Origin: Chitinophagales bacterium
Lineage (GTDB): Bacteria > Bacteroidota > Bacteroidia > Chitinophagales > CAIODY01
Assembly (NCBI GenBank): GCA_023251415.1
Contig: JAHEYX010000014.1
Location: forward strand, 1 to 8,266
DNA length: 8,266 nucleotides
Direction of reading: 5' to 3'
The position numbers and the translations under genes were made by a program. The notes under the pieces were generated by a model. That model worked only from the letters and a program-made list of their open reading frames with translations. It was not told the origin of the DNA and did no database searches. Shown piece by piece: positions 7,131 to 8,266 of the stretch; position 1 is the stretch's first letter; each line of letters begins with the position of its first letter.

Positions 7131-7163
7131 ATTTTAGTACTATGTATTACATAGTACTAAAAT
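7131..7163. promoter_or_regulatory. 33-bp palindrome, likely PadR operator
   Basis: The arms 7131-7146 (ATTTTAGTACTATGTA) and 7148-7163 are perfect reverse complements with a single T at 7147 between them. The inner part has the form ATGT-N3-ACAT, and each arm contains the smaller palindrome TAGTACTA. PadR-family dimers typically bind inverted repeats with ATGT/ACAT half-sites. The palindrome ends five bases before the padR -7 box and covers where the -33 box should be, so a bound repressor would block RNA polymerase. Operator identity is inferred from position and symmetry. Confidence 0.75.
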
Positions 7164-7168
7164 TGTTA

Positions 7169-7176
7169 TACATTTG
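7169..7176 (+). promoter_or_regulatory. -7 box of the padR-pspC operon promoter
   Basis: TACATTTG matches TAnnTTTG exactly. The expected -33 position (about 7146-7149) falls at the centre of the palindrome and has no TTG, which may mean a weak promoter. The predicted start near 7180 gives a leader of about 84 bases before the ATG at 7264. That is much longer than for the other genes here and contains no ATG. Confidence 0.6.
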
Positions 7177-7263
7177 CAGCGTAATTACAAAAGCCAAATA
7201 ATCGCCCAAGTACAAAGCGAGGATTTGGTCCTAAATAAGTTCTTTAATTAAAAAATAGTAATC

Positions 7264-7623
7264 ATGAATATTGAAAATATTCAGGCTCAAATGAGAAAGG
7301 GCATTCTAGATTTTTGCATCCTATCTATAATTGCTCGTCGCGAAGCTTATGCTTCCGATATCATTGACGCACTGAAAAACGCTAAATTGCTTGTCGTAGA
7401 AGGTACTTTATACCCACTATTGACGCGCTTAAAAAATGAAGGAATGCTCAATTATACCTGGGAAGAATCCAAAAGCGGTCCGCCCAGAAAATACTATAAA
7501 CTCACCGCTGAAGGACAGGAAGTGCTTTTAGCTATGAGTAAAACTTGGGAAGAATTAGCATATGCGGTTCAACAAACCACAAGTGATAGTATCGAAAATC
7601 AACAACAATCAACAACCAACTAA
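7264..7623 (+). CDS. PadR-family transcriptional regulator
   Basis: Short winged-helix DNA-binding protein of 119 residues, typical of the small (type s2) PadR regulators. The family pattern is clear: MRKGILDFCILSIIARREAYASDIIDAL (residues 10-37) forms the first helices, VEGTLYPLLTRLKNEGMLNYTWEES (45-69) gives the recognition helix and wing start, and GPPRKYYKLTAEGQEVL (72-88) gives the wing and last strand. A C-terminal dimerisation helix (about 89-106) and a Gln/Thr/Ser-rich tail follow. The upstream sequence AAAAAATAGTAATC is A-rich with no Shine-Dalgarno, as expected in this phylum. The gene lies 10 bases upstream of the PspC-domain gene and almost certainly shares its transcript. The palindrome at its promoter suggests it represses its own operon. 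The inducing signal is unknown; a ligand or envelope condition is inference. Confidence 0.93.
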   Translation: MNIENIQAQMRKGILDFCILSIIARREAYASDIIDALKNAKLLVVEGTLYPLLTRLKNEGMLNYTWEESKSGPPRKYYKLTAEGQEVLLAMSKTWEELAYAVQQTTSDSIENQQQSTTN

Positions 7624-7633
7624 AACCAAGGAC

Positions 7634-8266
7634 ATGAATAAAATTATTAGTATAAACTTATGCAGCATCATCTTTCAAATAGATGAAACGGCTTATGAAA
7701 CACTAAAAAAGTACTTACAAGAGATTAAGTCAAATTTAAGTGGTTCTGAAGGAGCCAGTGAAATTTATCAGGATGTAGAAAATCGCATTGCTGAACTTTT
7801 TCAACAAAAAATTAATGATGGCAAACAAGCTATACTACCAACTGATGTTGCTGAAGTTATGGCTTTAATGGGTAGTCCCGAACAATTTAAAGAAATGACG
7901 GAGGAACCAAAGCAAGAGCGTCAACAAACCAATTTTCAATCGAATGCTACCGGATTTAAGCGTTTATACAGAAATCCGGATGACAAAGTATTAGGTGGGG
8001 TTTGTTCAGGTATAGCCGCTTACTTTAATATCGATCCTATAATTGTAAGATTGGCATTTGCAGCAGCGCTATTCGTTTTTGGTACCGGTACTTTATTATA
8101 TATTATACTTTGGGTAGCCTTACCAAAAGCGGAAACGGCTGCAGAAAAAATGGCAATGCATGGTCGCCCCGTTTCATTTGAAGATATGAAACGTAATTTT
8201 CAAGCCGAAGGAAATCAAGTAAAGGAACAGTTTCAACGGATGGGACAAGAATTTCATCAAAACTTT
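7634..8266 (+). CDS. PspC-domain membrane protein, 3'-truncated
   Basis: The frame is open from ATG 7634 to the window edge (211 codons, no stop), so the C-terminus is missing. Residues 1-90 are the N-terminal region often found before PspC in Bacteroidota: MNKIISINLCSIIFQIDETAYETLKKYL, then YQDVENRIAELF and VAEVMALMGSPEQF. A short polar linker leads to the PspC domain (about 108-166): KRLYRNPDDKVLGGVCSGIAAYFNIDPIIVRLAF, with a membrane segment at about 139-163 ending LYIILWVALPKAETAAEKM. The polar stretch after it (GRPVSFEDMKRNFQ...) starts a helical or coiled-coil-like region. PspC was first described as an inner-membrane member of the phage-shock envelope-stress response. Bacteroidota carry long PspC fusions next to PadR regulators, and a similar membrane-stress role is inferred. 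AAGGA lies only one base before the ATG, too close for a normal Shine-Dalgarno. The start is supported by the conserved N-terminus. Confidence 0.9.
   Translation, partial: MNKIISINLCSIIFQIDETAYETLKKYLQEIKSNLSGSEGASEIYQDVENRIAELFQQKINDGKQAILPTDVAEVMALMGSPEQFKEMTEEPKQERQQTNFQSNATGFKRLYRNPDDKVLGGVCSGIAAYFNIDPIIVRLAFAAALFVFGTGTLLYIILWVALPKAETAAEKMAMHGRPVSFEDMKRNFQAEGNQVKEQFQRMGQEFHQNF

Noticed and set aside
6920..7263. Possible riboswitch, small RNA or origin in the intergenic region
   Set aside because: Apart from the palindrome and promoters, no conserved RNA motif, strong hairpin or iterated box is visible.
7628..7632. AAGGA as Shine-Dalgarno for the PspC-domain gene
   Set aside because: Only one base separates it from the ATG, and no other gene here has such a sequence, so it is probably chance.

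Overview
The window looks like a chromosomal segment from a member of the Bacteroidota. Four things point there. Exact matches to the Bacteroidota -7 promoter box TAnnTTTG sit upstream of four genes, and one of these has a TTG exactly 19 bp further upstream. Shine-Dalgarno sequences are essentially absent. Exported proteins have signal peptides ending Ala|Gln. The glutamyl-tRNA synthetase, the PspC-domain protein and the large exported protein all have Bacteroidota-type sequences. The order or genus cannot be fixed from this sequence; Chitinophagales or Sphingobacteriales-like lineages would fit. There are no mobile elements, tRNAs, rRNAs or CRISPR arrays, so this is mostly ordinary core and lineage-specific chromosome.

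Left part (1-2298): the 3' two-thirds of hemW (radical SAM haem chaperone, + strand, cut by the window edge) converges on gltX (glutamyl-tRNA synthetase, - strand). Their stop codons interlock within four bases, and a small hairpin lies just after the hemW stop, inside the gltX coding sequence. gltX starts only six bases from a perfect -7 box, so its mRNA is probably leaderless or nearly so.

Middle part (2439-6907): a large polytopic membrane protein with a C-terminal patatin-like lipase domain is followed after 42 bp by an exported protein. That protein joins a degenerate OmpA-like segment, a Glu/Lys-rich linker and a conserved Bacteroidota C-terminal region. It converges on a second exported protein of unknown function (- strand), and the two share a perfect 19-bp-stem bidirectional terminator.

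Right part (6908-8266): after an AT-rich intergenic region comes a two-gene unit, a PadR-family repressor and a PspC-domain membrane protein that runs off the window. Directly upstream of the PadR -7 box, covering the expected -33 region, is a 33-bp near-perfect palindrome (16-bp arms, 1-base centre). It is very likely the PadR operator, implying negative autoregulation of an envelope-stress-type operon.

I found no convincing new multi-gene system. The best leads are the PadR/palindrome/PspC unit, the membrane-anchored patatin protein next to a possible peptidoglycan-binding exported protein, and the unrecognised 232-residue exported protein.
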